Shown here: positions 31,958-43,335 of the stretch, piece by piece | How positions within the stretch are numbered: the stretch's first letter is position 1 | Layout of the letters: every line of letters starts with the position of its first letter | Origin: Ascaphus truei | Taxonomy: Eukaryota; Chordata; Amphibia; Anura; Ascaphidae | Assembly (NCBI GenBank): GCA_036426205.1 | Contig: CM071570.1 | Coordinates: forward strand, 137,816,356-137,880,355 | Direction: 5' to 3' | Length of the DNA stretch: 64,000 nucleotides | Notes under the pieces: generated by a model | The model's input: only the letters and a program-made list of their open reading frames with translations | What the model was told of the DNA's origin: nothing | Database searches by the model: none | Program-made: the position numbers and the translations under genes

Positions 31958-33222
31958 TGTAGCCAGGTCCCCCCTTCCGTTGCGGACCCCTCCCTCCTCG
32001 TACTCACTGAGGCCGTTCGCGGGGAGGTGTGGGGGCATGTGCGCGAGCAGCGCGCTATCCTCCGACGCGGCCGGTTGCCGGGGATGCGATCGCGTTGCGA
32101 GGCTCCCGGCGGTTCCCGAAGCAGAGCGTCGCCATTTCGCATTGTCTCGCGCATGCGCAGTGAGAGCCAAGCGCTGGGAGGCCCACAAACAGCTCGCGCA
32201 TGCGCAGTGACAGCGCGCGAGAGGCAGCCAATCAGGGGAGGGCTCACAGAAGGGACTACATCTTCCATGAGCCCCAGGACCGCCCCACGTGACCCCAGGG
32301 AGCCAATAGGGCTGCAGCATCTCCCTGCAGGGGAGATTAGATACATTTCGCGGGCTTGCAGCACGCTAGTCAGTCAGCGCCAGGAGCAGCCAGGGGAAGG
32401 AGGTAGGGTGCAGGAGTCAGTGACTCCCTGCACTAGGCCAGCAGCCCCTGAGGCCCGAGATAGCCCTGAGCCACCCAGTAGAGTGAGTTTTGTCAGAGAC
32501 AGGCCCCAGGTTAGGGACCCTGTCACTTACTATCCAGAGCCAGTTAAGGACACAGCGGACGCCGCGCGTCTATCCAGAGGTTTGGGCTCAGACCTTCGCT
32601 GTCGCTGCAGCAGCCATCCGGGTGGGATCGCCCCGGACGGTAGTTCCTGCATTCAGCTGACATCAGGATCCTTTGTGAAGTTCCTTGGCAGGCCCGGGCA
32701 CCGGAGTGCCCGGCAGGTAATCAACAAATGCACCAACGAGTCCTATCACATGCACACGGGACATAGTGGCTGCGCAGTCACACATACATATCTCACTTGA
32801 AAGGTGGAGTAATACTGTGTGGGGTTACTGGACACTGGGTGGGATCATCCGGTGGAGGTGCAGGTGGAAGTAGCATCCTGCGAGACGCATTAGTTAGTGT
32901 CTCCTCAAGGGAGGGACACCTGTTGATTTATTGATTGTTATGCATGAGTACGGTCACGATAGTAAAGGCATTGGTTGTTATACATGCTGTGTGTGTATTA
33001 ATATATATTGTGCTGCGAGGAACCACTCCCCCTCTGGCGGGAGCCATCGCAGGTGGAGGCGCTGCACCAAGTACAGGGTTACTCATATTATACTTACCCA
33101 GGTTCCCCGTGGCGGAAGCTCAGCCCTCCTGGGAGCCTAACAGGTAAAGCACCACACCCGGTAACATTAGGTTCTCTGCACCTACACTCTATCTGCGATT
33201 GGGTGGGGGAATACCCATTACA
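31958..33222 (+). mobile_element. Solo LTR (TGTAG...TTACA) inside a hAT terminus
   Basis: It starts TGTAGCCAGGTCCCC and ends ATACCCATTACA. Flanking 4-bp duplications CAGT (31954-31957 and 33223-33226) are the first four bases of the hAT-like element that follows. The 5' half is CpG-rich, with two CGCGCATGCGCAGTG sites (near 32151 and 32196) and CCAAT boxes (near 32228 and 32301). The 3' module has TGGAGGCGCTGCACC (33054-33068) and ACAGGTAAAGCACCAC. No internal region. Close relatives are at 44186 and 51021. Confidence 0.8.
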
Positions 33223-33439
33223 CAGTGTTCGACAATCCTATACATTTACACGCCCGGGGCGGGTGGATTTAACTTCCGGGCGAGTAAATATTGGCCCAAG
33301 CAGCACACGTGTTTGTTTTTTTAAATTTCCCTGCTCGCGCTGAAATGTTGAAATTTTCCCTGCTCGCGCTGGCTGAAAAAAAAAACTCCCCTGTTACCTG
33401 ACAGCTGATAGGCGCGCGCTCCCAGGCTTTGTGGGCGCG

Positions 33440-33513
33440 CGGCCAGGCTCTATATGAGCCCGCCCCCAACGAGCGGCCATTCTTTCTGGCCGGAGATCTG
33501 TTGGAGAGTAAGT
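33440..33513 (+). promoter_or_regulatory. TATA-type promoter and first splice donor in hAT-like element
   Basis: TATATGAG at 33451-33458 is followed by CCCGCCCCC, GCGGCCATTCTTTCT and then GTTGGAGAGTAAGT. The same order is kept in the second copy (47602-47664), although the spacer sequences between copies differ greatly. That conservation suggests function in the source element. Promoter activity is an inference. Confidence 0.5.
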
Positions 33514-34766
33514 ACTCTCCAATCCTCCATCATGCGGCCCCTCTGCTCCTTCCCTGCAAGCCCCCTTACTCCCCGCGCGGGGCAGGAGATGGTAGTGGGG
33601 GTGTTCCCCCCTTCTCTCCCTGTCCCCGCTTACCCCGACTTCCCGCTGATCCCCGCGCGGGGCAGGAGATTGCAGTGGGGGTGTTCCCCCTTCTCTCCCT
33701 GTCCCGGATTCCCGCGCGGGGCAGGAGATGGTAGTGGGGGTGTTCCCCCCTTCTCTCCCTTTCCCCGGCTTCCCGCCGATCCCCGCGCGGGGCTGGAGAT
33801 GGTCACGGGGGGGGGGGGGGGGGGGCGAGCGGGGCAGTGGTGGTGCTCGGTCGCGCGGCCTTTCCTCTTCTTCCCCCTGTCGTGTGTGTGTGTATATATG
33901 CATTGGTGTGTGTGTATGCATGGGTGTGTGTGCGTTTGTGTGTGTGTGTATGCGTGTGTGTGTATGTATGTGTGTGTGTGTCAGTGTGTGTATATGTATG
34001 GGTGTGTGTGTGTGTGTGTGTGTGTGTATGCATGGGTTGGTGTGTGTGTGTATGCATGGGTGTGTGTGTATGTGTATGCATGGGTGTGTGTGTGTATGTG
34101 TATATGGGTGTGTGTGTGTATATATGGGTGTGTGTGTGTGTGCATGGGAGAGTGTGCCTACCCCCCACCCTGCCGCCTCCCCAAAGATTACACTAAGCCC
34201 AGCTATCTTCATGACGGCGCAGCCGCCGCATGAGGTGTGGGGGGGGGGGGGATATGCCGGTCTGCCCGCCCGACCACTAGCTTCATGCCGTGCGGGACAT
34301 GCCAGCGAGGGGAGCAGGTCAGTGGCGGCCACGGAAGGGCGCCCGCTGGGAGACACCTCGCCACGTGCCTCCCACCCACCCTGCCACCTCCCCAAAGCTT
34401 CCACTACGCCCGAGTGAGGAATGGTGGGGGGGGGGGGGGGGGGGGGGGGGGGCACTCTCTCTCTCTCCCACACTCTCTCTCTCTCCCACAATCTCTCTCT
34501 CTCTCCCCCACACTCTCTCTCTCTCCCCTCACACTCTCTCTCACCCAGACACTCTCTCTCTCTCCCACACTCTCTCTCTCCCACACACTCTCTCTCTCTC
34601 CCACACTCTCTCTCTCTCTCTGTCTCCCACTCTCTCTCTCTCTCCCACACTCTCTCTCTCTCTCTCACACTCTCTCTCTCACACTCTCGATCTGGATATC
34701 TTATTTACCCTATATATCTTAACTGCCCTATACTACACCGAAATAACCTATACTGCTTTCTTCCAG

Positions 34767-34823
34767 ATCTGACTCAAGCTTCACACGGAACACATCGGAA
34801 TCCCCCCATAACCCAGAAGACAG
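34767..34823 (+). other. Exon-like segment in hAT-like element
   Basis: A polypyrimidine tract and CAG precede ATCTGACTCAAGCTTCACACG. The segment ends AGAAGACAG before GTAGGG. The second copy keeps both splice edges (50361-50415). The coding frame is unclear; it could be a 5' UTR exon of the lost transposase gene. Confidence 0.45.
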
Positions 34824-35257
34824 GTAGGGAACACATCCCCTCCAATGTATAACATTGCGGGAATGAGGGTACCTGGACATTGAGGGACTGCGGATCAGGT
34901 AAGATCCCAGGCAGGATTGCTGCTTTAGATATTGTGAAGCGGGGACGTCCAGACACTGTTAAGGGGTTCAGGAAACTAGTCATTCACACCTGGCTTTTAT
35001 TTCTAGATCCGACATTTACACACACACACACGTAACAAGAACTAATTGTAGTATAATGTAATACAATAAATACATTTATGTCAAAAACGAATGTTGTTCT
35101 GACTAGGAATTTATTAAATGTATTTTATTAATATATTTTATTTTAAAGCGGGGTTGGGGGCGGGACTAGGGTTGGGGGCGGGACTAGGTGCGGGACTAGG
35201 TGGCGAGTAGATTTTTTGGTTCGGCGAGTAGATTTTTGGGTGATTTGTCGAACACTG

Positions 35258-35259
35258 TG

Positions 35260-35325
<66 letters not shown>

Positions 35326-35330
35326 AAAAA
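35258..35330. repeat. (TA)n microsatellite
   Basis: An uninterrupted TA run that borders the hAT-like element. Confidence 0.9.
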
Positions 35331-36522
35331 ATCATGCATGTATCTCAATGATGAGAAATGTCCTTGCTGTGAGCGCAGAATAGTGTCAATGGTTCCAAAA
35401 CACTCAGAGAAGTGGAATAAGCTACTTAGCTAGGAGTGAAGTAGCAACTTAGTAATGCACACACAAAATCATGCTCCTGAGGTTACTGTTTGAAGGGAAG
35501 ATTTTATTTTTGAAGTAGGCTTGGAATATTAAGCAGTCTCTACAATAGTATGCAGAGAAGTCTCTTTCTCTCTCATTTTTCACCTGGCAACATGGAAATC
35601 TCAGAGTGTCGCCCTGGAAAAAATGTTACTATGGAAACAGTGACAATGTATTCGTTATTATTTTCCCTGCTGTGATTGAATGAGATGATGTCAACAAAAG
35701 TTGAGATCCACTTCTGACTTGGTCTTGGCCTAAGACATTGACTGTTGAGGGAGCAGGCCACATTACTTTAGAGGTTTTTTTTTTTTAGCACAACAGGGAG
35801 AGTATGGCAGACGGTGACCACTGGGCTGCTACATGGGGAGCTGGGGAGCCCCAGCACCTGCCCATCATGACTTATGGGCACCCCCTAAGCTTGGGGGCCC
35901 CTGGACACATGCCTGGTGGGTAATCTGGTACTGATCTCGCTGTACATCTTACAATTTACACCCACACTGAAGTTCCTATTTAATTGTTGGTGTCTAGGGC
36001 ACATAAAGGTAAAATAACCTGCACAAGGTAGCAGGGGCCTGGCAAACAAAATGGCTTTTCCCACTTCAAAGACTTTGCATGTTCCTATTGTTTCAATTCT
36101 TCTGTACTGTTAGTACATTTGAGAAACCTATCAGGCTCTATCATTTCACCTATGAATATCTGTAATGTTAGTTTCCCAAAAGGTATCACAACCTGCATTA
36201 AATCTGTTTTTCTCTAGGACCAATACAGACAGCTTTGAACTACATATGCAATTGTAAAATGCTTGGGTACTTTTATATTTTAGAGAACGAATTTTACAAA
36301 ATCCTTTCCAAAGAGACTTGACTGGTGCTATGTTATTGCATAGCAATACAATTGTTAAACCAAGTATATTAAGCACAAAAGCATAAAAAAAATGCTTTCA
36401 TCAACATCAAGGTAAGAGATTACATCATAATGTAACAAGTCTGCTAAACGCTATTATACAGTATCTGTATACAAGTCAGGGTTTAAATCAACGTTTACAG
36501 CATTGGTTTCCATTAGGGCACG
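35331..36522. other. Intron-like sequence
   Basis: No repeat family or ORF recognised. It lies 3' of the PDE7B-like exon in that gene's direction. Confidence 0.45.
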
Positions 36523-36706
36523 GGTTCTCAACTCCAGCCCTCAAGAACCCCCAACAGATCAGGTTTTCAAGACATCCCTGCTTCAGCACAGGTGGCTCAA
36601 TAAGAGGTTCAGTCTTCGATTGAGCCACCTGTGCTGAAGCAGTGATATCCTGAAAACCTGACCTGTTAGGGGGTATTGAGGACCGGAGTTGAGAACCCCT
36701 CTATTC
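36523..36706. mobile_element. hAT-like MITE (CTCAACTCCAG family), full copy
   Basis: The most complete copy: CGGGTTCTCAACTCCAGCCC...CTTCAGCACAGGTGGCTCA, then TGAGCCACCTGTGCTGAAGC...GGACCGGAGTTGAGAACCCC. The arms are about 75 bp. It lies 35 bp downstream of the PDE7B-like exon's donor. Confidence 0.75.
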
Positions 36707-36740
36707 GGGGATCATTATGAAAACTGTAAGATATACTTAC

Positions 36741-36824
36741 TGTTCAGAAGTCGGTAATCAATGAAGGGGAAGGAACCGCGTCGTTCAGAGAGGACCCCCG
36801 TTGGAATTCTCACTCGGGCATCTC
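36741..36824 (-). CDS. pde7b: PDE7B-like exon (cAMP phosphodiesterase 7B, N-terminal part)
   Basis: An 84-bp exon. On the minus strand it starts after TTGTTATCTTTCAG and ends before GTAAGTATAT, both strong splice sites. It begins and ends in phase 1 and encodes GDARVRIPTGVLSERRGSF followed by PFIDYRLLN, with no stop. This matches the N-terminal region of PDE7B as I remember it (shared GD, TGV, ERRGS, PFID and RLLN), better than PDE7A (which has a PYIDFR form). PDE7 enzymes hydrolyse cAMP in the cytosol; the catalytic HD domain is encoded by later exons, not in this window. Both neighbouring exons were looked for and not seen, so the flanking introns exceed about 27 kb and 36 kb. The identification is from memory, not a search. 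Confidence 0.75.
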
Positions 36825-37362
36825 CTGAAAGATAACAATACAAACACTTGTGGTTATTTTTGTATCTGTAAATAAGGCACCGTGACACGTACCATTTCTC
36901 ACACAAATCAATACATCAAAACAACCATTGTACATAGGAGCACTTGGATGTCTTCACAGGGAAATCCTTCTCATTATAAAAAAAAAAGTAATACAAATCT
37001 TAAAAAGTGCAGATTTGACCATTTTCCCTTTGGCAATTGTCTTTAAACGATGTGAGTACCTGAACACAAGGATGTGGCTTGGAATAGCAGGAAAGCTTAA
37101 TGAAAGGTGTTTAAGATAGTAGATTGTGCCACTGTACGGTAGATAACCGCAGGCCCACGTAGGAATGTGTATTGGAGCCGCAAAGAAGCACCCCTGCAGA
37201 AAAACATTACATACAAAGAGAGTGAATTGTATCCACTCTATACTGTATTTAGTCAAAGGATAGGTGCTATATGGTAAAATGAGGGGATACAAAAGAGCTA
37301 AAGAGACAAGGGTCCCTGTATTCCAGTACTCAATAGCCTTAAAACTTATTTTTAACATATGT
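36825..37362. other. Intron of the PDE7B-like gene
   Basis: Immediately upstream of the exon in gene sense. No further exon seen. Confidence 0.5.
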
Positions 37363-37741
37363 TTAAAGGAGGGGGTCTCCAGAGCTGAACCCCATACATT
37401 TCAGCTCCGTGATACATCCCCTTCCTGAGATACAGACCACCAAAGGGGGTGCCGGTATCTGGGCAAAGTCTAAAGCTCTTTCAGCCAATAGGAAGCCTAA
37501 CCTGATGACGTCACAGCTTCCTATTGGGCAGCAGGGCTCGGGAGCTTTGAAACTCCACCATTACATGAACCCTGGTAGCCGAACCGAGCGGCTACTGGCA
37601 CATCCTACGGAGGTACTTATCTCCGAAAGCAGGGGGTCCCCAGAGCTGAAATTAATGGGGTTCAGCTGCGGATACCCCGCTCCTTCCATGTTATGTAATA
37701 AAATAAACAAACGGGAACAGCTGCTTGGATTGCTGCTTTAA
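37363..37741. mobile_element. TTAA-flanked MITE, long foldback subtype
   Basis: TTAA (37363-37366) then AGGAGGGGGTCTCC; the right end reads GGATTGCTGCT followed by TTAA (37738-37741). Inside are CAGAGCTGAACCCCATACATT / AATTAATGGGGTTCAGCTG arms and CCAATAGGAAGC / GCTTCCTATTGG. The start resembles the TTAAAGG signature of amphibian T2 elements (knowledge). Confidence 0.65.
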
Positions 37742-38286
37742 AGCTTAACCTTTACTTATAATATATAAAAAAAAGACTGTACAAAAGTTTAAAACATTTG
37801 TTACAATGTACTGTATGCTTATTTTCAGTGAATGGTATTGAAACTGACTCTTTAATTTGTTTATTGTTCAGGCCGACAGTGGTAACGATGCTGGCTCTTT
37901 TGTGCCTACGCAGAAAACATTGTTTTCTGTAAAATATAGAATTGGATGCATGTTGATTAGTAAAAACACAATCAAATTGACGCTACCCCAGCCAATGCCG
38001 GTCACAAGGCCGGATGAAAAATGGGGAGTGTTGGTTCCCGTGGCGACAGAACTGGAAAATTAGCCACGAACCCAAGGGCAGGACAACAATCACAAAGCGT
38101 GGAAACACTAGAGGACGTATTGAACATCCTACCGCTGACCTCTACAACGCATCGCTCCCTATCTTGTAGAAGATGAAGTGATGTCGTTTATGGAGAATAC
38201 CTACCTAATTGACGCTGGTCTTAAAGACCTAGTGCACTGTAAAATATAATAACTTCAAATTTAGAAAAGGCAAGAAATAACGGCAC

Positions 38287-38325
<39 letters not shown>

Positions 38326-39250
38326 TAACTTTTAGCTACACATTATTCTTTGCTTTTTTGCATTCTCTACATCTCTATAATATATTTTTTTCTGCATTTA
38401 TGCCCAAAAATCATATTTTACATACTCCCATTCAAATATCAGGAAACAGGAAATATTGTCTTTGGCTACAGACGGGAATCATTTTGGACACACTGACGCA
38501 GAAATTCCAGAGATATGGCTATTTTTTATATAAATAATTTACCAAAGTGTGCTTGCTTGATGACCTTAATTGGACAAAATATAGAAATAGTCCCAGTATT
38601 CAATAACTCTTTAGTGCACTGTTAGATCTTTATACCAGTGTGTGGTTAACATTTCAAGGCTTTTTGTCAGCGTGAATAATAAGTGATTATCCCCCCATAT
38701 ACTGCAGATCTTTGAGTGCGACGTCTACTACAGTATGTATACATGCTCAATGAGCATACTTTAATAATACAACTTTTCACCCAAAAATGATTTGTTGGAC
38801 TGACTTAAAAGAACTGCTATTTGAAACTTGTTAGCTTAGTGTTTTAGATGCCGAATTAAAAGCCTGAGGCATAATAATGTGGTCTGTTCGTCTGGTGTAT
38901 GCTGCTACATTCTCCAGATTTGTGGTGCTAGGATGGAGGCATCTGTTTGCACTCTTTGCTCTGTCCTTGTGTGTTTTTTAGAAAGAAGAAGAAAGCACTT
39001 AAGCTCTAAAATGGGGTTAGGATTGGAGCATGAAATCACAAAACAATAATTGTTATGGCTATGAGAATTTAGAGTTCCACACGTGGTTCAGCTTCACATA
39101 CTGTACTTCTGAGTACTTACTTTCAGAAAAATCTGAAATGAGCTCTTATCTCGGTTTTATATAATTGCAATGTGGTGATATCATGTAGGAAATTCCTTTA
39201 ACTAGTGGGTTAACAATGCTGCCTTTCAGTGGGATCGCCAGGGTATACAG
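37742..39250. other. Intron-like sequence with (TA)n
   Basis: A (TA)n run at about 38291-38321. No gene or other repeat recognised. Confidence 0.45.
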
Positions 39251-39253
39251 TAT

Positions 39254-39580
39254 GGCCTCATCCATGGTAAGCGCTTGCTTGCTGAAGCGTGCTGACGCTC
39301 GCTCATGCTTGGCACTGAGCCCCTACAGCCGCAATTAGAGCGGCTTTAGTAGGGGCTCGCGGAAGCGTAGGTCTTAGCAGATTTTTAAATTCACGCGCTT
39401 GCCGGAGCGCAGGGCCGGTCACGTGAGCGGTTCGCCCAATGAGGGCGAACCAGCTCCGTGACATCACTGGCCCGCCCCCAGACAGCGCGCAGGGCAAGCA
39501 ACCGCAAGGCCAGGGAAAGTGCCCGCTTTCCCTGAGCCTTAGCGCGCCTCAGCACGCAAGCGAAGAGCCTGGCCGAGGCC
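39254..39580. mobile_element. Harbinger-like MITE
   Basis: Termini GGCCTCATCCATGG and GGCCGAGGCC are flanked by TAT (39251-39253 and 39581-39583). Internal GCTGACGCTCGCTCATGC and CCGGTCACGTGAGCGG resemble the element at 28027. Confidence 0.6.
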
Positions 39581-39599
39581 TATGACATGATTTCAGGGT

Positions 39600-40620
39600 T
39601 CTCTGTGAGATCTTTCACAGACATTTGTGAAAAAACTAACATTCCCAGATCAGATTTGTTATAAATATCTACAAATCAGAAGCTTTGTGACCAAACGGTT
39701 TAACCTAACGGAACTCCCCTATAGTTCTTTTTGTGAGCATATGTGCTTAAACCCACTAACACAGACCAGAAATGTAGTCTTGGGCCCCAGGAAATCTGTA
39801 TGCGGACCTGTATACCATAATATCTTCCCAAATATGGAAGCCACAAAATAGAAGTATATGCTATCATGGGCGCGTGAACTAGGTTAAAGCCTAGAAGTGG
39901 AAGATTGGTTACAGTTCTGGGAGACAGCTGCTACCAGTTCGTTATGCACAACGATGAAAGAAAACGTCTATAAATTACTGTACCGATGGTACATGACACC
40001 GGTTAGGTTGTAAGCGATGTATCCAACCTCCTTGCCCCTATGTTGGCAGAACTGTGGCCAAAGTGGCACCATATCACATAATACATATCATATATCTGGC
40101 CATAATTGATGTCCCAAGATCCATCAATTATGGTCTTGGGTCCTCAGATACATACGTAGTCATACGCAGAGACGCTTGCACGATAATATTAGAAAAGCTC
40201 CTCTTGAATCCTGATAAAGCCACTAACAGGCTTGTCTCACAGATCTTACTGGCCACTACATGTGTCATTACCCGATTCTAGGAAAAGCAGGAGTCCCCTG
40301 CATTTACCGGTCGTCAAAGATCAGATCATGTTCATCATGGAGATAGAAAGGATGACCAGTTACATAAATGATACAATGTCTAAATTTCACAGAACCTGGT
40401 TTCCCCTCTTGCCATAATCACAGCAATGAGATTAATAAGTAGCATCATAAACATGCAAATGTACAGATGTAATGATGATAGATATATATTGTATCCAACC
40501 ACTTCTCCCACCCATAACTCCCTCAACTCGCCCCCCCACTTTTCTGTTGCTGTACCCCCTTTATTCCAGAAATGTGTGTAGTAACCGTCTATTGTCAAAA
40601 TCCATTTTGATTAAAAAAAA
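39600..40620 (+). mobile_element. L1/Tx1-like LINE 3' end, decayed
   Basis: Broken frames carry KYLQIRSFVTK (39650-39690), YKLLYRWYMTPVRL (39970-40012), and LVSQILLATTCVITRF followed by KSRSPLHLPVVKDQIMFIME and YINDTMSKFHRTWFP up to 40417. These are typical of the C-terminal part of L1-clade ORF2, including the RWY..P.RL block. A short 3' UTR ends ATTTTGATTAAAAAAAA near 40620. The 5' edge abuts the Harbinger-like MITE. RT and endonuclease are absent through 5' truncation. Confidence 0.7.
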
Positions 40621-41013
40621 ATGCTGCCTTTCAAGTTGTTTCCAAAATACTCTTGTGTACTTTGGTAAAGAAATGTGCAATTTAGAGCCGCCTCAAAGTT
40701 AGGAAGTTTGTTAACTGAGCTTCTGACATTCTAGCAAGTCTTTAATGTCACATCAGGTGAAGGAACAGAACCACTAACCTACTCATAAACTGCCGCTGCT
40801 GTACTCAGGGCAAATTTGGTGATATAAAGAGACAAATGGCCACACAACTAAGGTCTGTTAAACTCTAAGGCCCATGATGTTCAACTCATGCAAACGGCGT
40901 GGCGCTGTTTAGTAAATATGTCATAGCATTTGAATGTTTCTTCCACAGCTTTTTGTTATAATACACAGATGTCAAAACTGTGTTCTCCACATACAATCTA
41001 AAGTTATCCTCAT
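40621..41013. other. No gene recognised
   Basis: AT-rich spacer. Confidence 0.4.
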
Positions 41014-41352
41014 TTAAAGCAGCAATCCTGCATGAATTAAAATGTTGATAATTATAGCATTTGAACAGGTGGGTTCCCCCGAAGCTGCACTGTGCTATTT
41101 TTAGCTGCAGGAAGCCCCCCCCCCAATTTCTGAGATACTTACTGATTCTGTTACTGGTGTTTCTTGAGGGAATAGGATTAGGAAGCCTAAGCGATGATGA
41201 AGCGGCTTCCTATTGCCCCACAAGACCCGCAAGTTTGACCGCCATTTTGTTTCTTCTGGAGGGAGCAAGAACACTGGTAACTACACTGGGAAGTATCCCT
41301 GAACCCAGGGGTACCCTTGAGCTGAGTATAACACGGGTTAGCACCAGTTTAA
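41014..41352. mobile_element. TTAA-flanked MITE, long foldback subtype
   Basis: TTAA (41014-41017) then AGCAGCAATCC. The middle has GGAAGCCTAAGCGATGATG / GCTTCCTATTGCCC, like the element at 37363. The right end is uncertain; TTAA at 41349-41352 is a candidate. Confidence 0.5.
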
Positions 41353-41810
41353 ATGCAGTCAAAATAAATACCCTCGGGGCTCCAGAGTGAGCTTTATCCC
41401 ACGAGATTTCAGTAAATCCAGTACATTTTCTCAAATCTTATGTGAAATCCAAGATGTTCACCTGGTATTTCTGGTTGAGCTTGATGAAGTATTCCTAGTT
41501 ACTAGGTCAAAAAACATGACTGAGTGATTGATTATCTTACAAGTAATATTTTCTTGTTCATTCTGAACATGCATATCAAACTTATATCCTCTAAAATGTT
41601 ATATTTTGGAAAATATTGCTATAATATGTGGTGTGTAACTTTCTTATAACTCAGTTCAGATAACTGCAAGTTTGTGAGTGCTCCAACATTCTCAATTTAC
41701 TGTAGTTGGGTACTGTAGTTTGGAGATCCTGGATTGTAATCTATGCACTGTGTGTGACCTGTGTATATCACTATACCTCCACCACACCTTCACTTTCAAA
41801 TGCTTCATTC
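41353..41810. other. No gene recognised
   Basis: AT-rich spacer without a recognisable feature. Confidence 0.4.
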
Positions 41811-41813
41811 TAA

Positions 41814-42016
41814 GGTCACATCGATAGTGGAACGCACTAGCTTCCGCGCTTCCTCCTCCTCCCGGCGTCGCGCTTCAACTACAAACTTGTTTGGATGAAG
41901 CGCCGCTCTCCCTGTAGCGCATGTGCACGCACTATGCGCATATCCATTGGCGTCCTAGTGCTTGTTTCGGCGCGAGCTACGTAGCTCACACCCTATCCTG
42001 CACTATGGACAAAGCC
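41814..42016. mobile_element. Harbinger-like MITE, short
   Basis: Termini GGTCACATCGATAGTG and CACTATGGACAAAGCC are flanked by TAA (41811-41813 and 42017-42019). GC-rich inside, with GCATGTGCACGC and ATCCATTGG. Confidence 0.6.
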
Positions 42017-42019
42017 TAA

Positions 42020-42658
42020 GACACTTGAGGGTTGTCTTTAGTATGTCCCCAAGGACTATTATGTATAGCACATCATATACTGATAGCATTAAATTCAATG
42101 ATCCAACTAGGTATATTAATAAACATACCAATAAATGATAGAAATAGATGACACAGGCTGTAACAAATAACGCAACACTTCTTTTACCATTTTGTGTACA
42201 AACAGTAACTAGGAAAAGGTCAAACGGCAGAATGATGTTGTATTTATTACTGCTTATGTAAGTTATGTATGATTTATGCATTTTATGGTAAAAAGCAAAA
42301 GTGTTTCCTGTCAAAAAGAGCTGTCCAACGCAACAACAGTTCTGGGCTTTGTGGGAAATGGAATACTTCCCTAGATGTCAGTTCATGTCACAGCACTCAT
42401 CCAACCATGTCATAAATAATCACGGTTGGTTTTGGAATACAATCTTCCCTTAACTCCTTCACAATCAGATTCTAATTGTTTTGCTGCATTTTCATCAATG
42501 AACCGTGTTTTTTTCATAGTGTAGATTATATGTTTATAGTTACGGCAAAGGATCATGTAGCTGTCATCGTTAAATCTCTAAATCCTGTGCACAGAATAAC
42601 CTTTGTGGTACTGTATATCTATAAACATCTCAAGAAGACCATTGAGATTTCCTTTTGA
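42020..42658. other. No gene recognised
   Basis: AT-rich sequence with nothing supported. Confidence 0.4.
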
Positions 42659-42716
42659 TATATATATATATATATAGATAAGATATACTATCTATATATA
42701 TATATATATATATATT
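42659..42716. repeat. (TA)n microsatellite
   Basis: TA runs directly beyond the 3' tail of the LINE fragment that follows. Confidence 0.9.
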
Positions 42717-43335
42717 GTATTGTATTGTATGTCTTTATTTATATAGCGCCATTAATGTACATAGCGCTTCACAGTAGTAATACACGTGGTAATCGAATAA
42801 ATAACAGATAATATAAATAACAGATCATGGGAATAAGTGCTTTAGACAAACATAACATTAAGGAAGAGGAGTCCCTGCCCCGAGGAGCTTACAATCTAAT
42901 TGGTAGGTAGGGAGAACGTACAGAGACAGTAGGAGGGAGTTCTGGTAAGTGCGACTGCAGGGGGCCAAGCATTATGTATCGTGTTTAGAAAATCCACAGT
43001 GCTATTCATATGCTTCTTTAAGCAAGTGTGTCTTAAGGTGGGTCTTAAAGGTGGATAGAGAGGGTGCTAGTCGGGTACTGAGGGGAAGGGCATTCCAGAG
43101 GTGTGGGGCAGTCAGTGAGAAAGGTTTAAGGCGGGAGAGGGCTTTAGATAAAAAGGGGGTAGAAAGAAGACATCCTTGAGCAGAACGCAAGAGTCGGGAT
43201 GGTGCATAGCGAGAAATTAGGGCTGAGATGTAAGGAGGGGCAGAAGAGTGTAAAGCTTTAAAAGTGAGGAGAAGAATGGAGTGTGAGATGCGGGATTTGA
43301 TTGGAAGCCAGGAGAGGGATTTCAGGAGGGGATAT
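42717..43335 (-). mobile_element. L2/CR1-type LINE 3' end (C-terminus plus 3' UTR)
   Basis: On the minus strand a frame (43352-43002) reads LSWLPIKSRISHSILLLTFK, LHSSAPPYISALI, then LWNALPLSTRLAPSLSTFKT and ends KTHLLKEAYE, the typical end of CR1/L2 ORF2. The 3' UTR contains TTAGATTGTAAGCTCCTCGG and ends GCGCTATATAAATAAAGAC followed by ATACA repeats. It is 5' truncated. The tail matches the deleted copy at 25328-26120. Confidence 0.8.

Larger units (their letters stand above)
33223..35257 (+). mobile_element. hAT-like non-autonomous element with promoter and intron, copy 1
   Basis: Inverted termini are CAGTGTTCGACAA and TTTGTCGAACACTG; its first four bases are also found at 31954-31957, left of the inserted LTR. 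The 8 bases before that (TATATATA) and after the right end (TGTATATA) match 7/8, fitting a hAT duplication. Inside are a TATATGAG box (33451), a donor-like GA|GTAAGT (33508), (TG)n at 33890-34145, poly-G plus (CT)n at 34423-34690, and an acceptor TTTCTTCCAG (to 34766) followed by a 57-bp exon-like segment. No transposase ORF remains. Confidence 0.75.

Noticed and set aside
31844..32800. Overlapping frames of 140-257 codons near a CpG-rich promoter-like region, as a possible host first exon
   Set aside because: The whole stretch is an LTR with defined ends and target duplication; related LTRs lack these frames.
33394..34852. Long open frames over 400 codons across TG and CT repeats
   Set aside because: Composition artefacts of microsatellites inside the hAT-like element's intron; poly-histidine/threonine and cysteine/valine strings.
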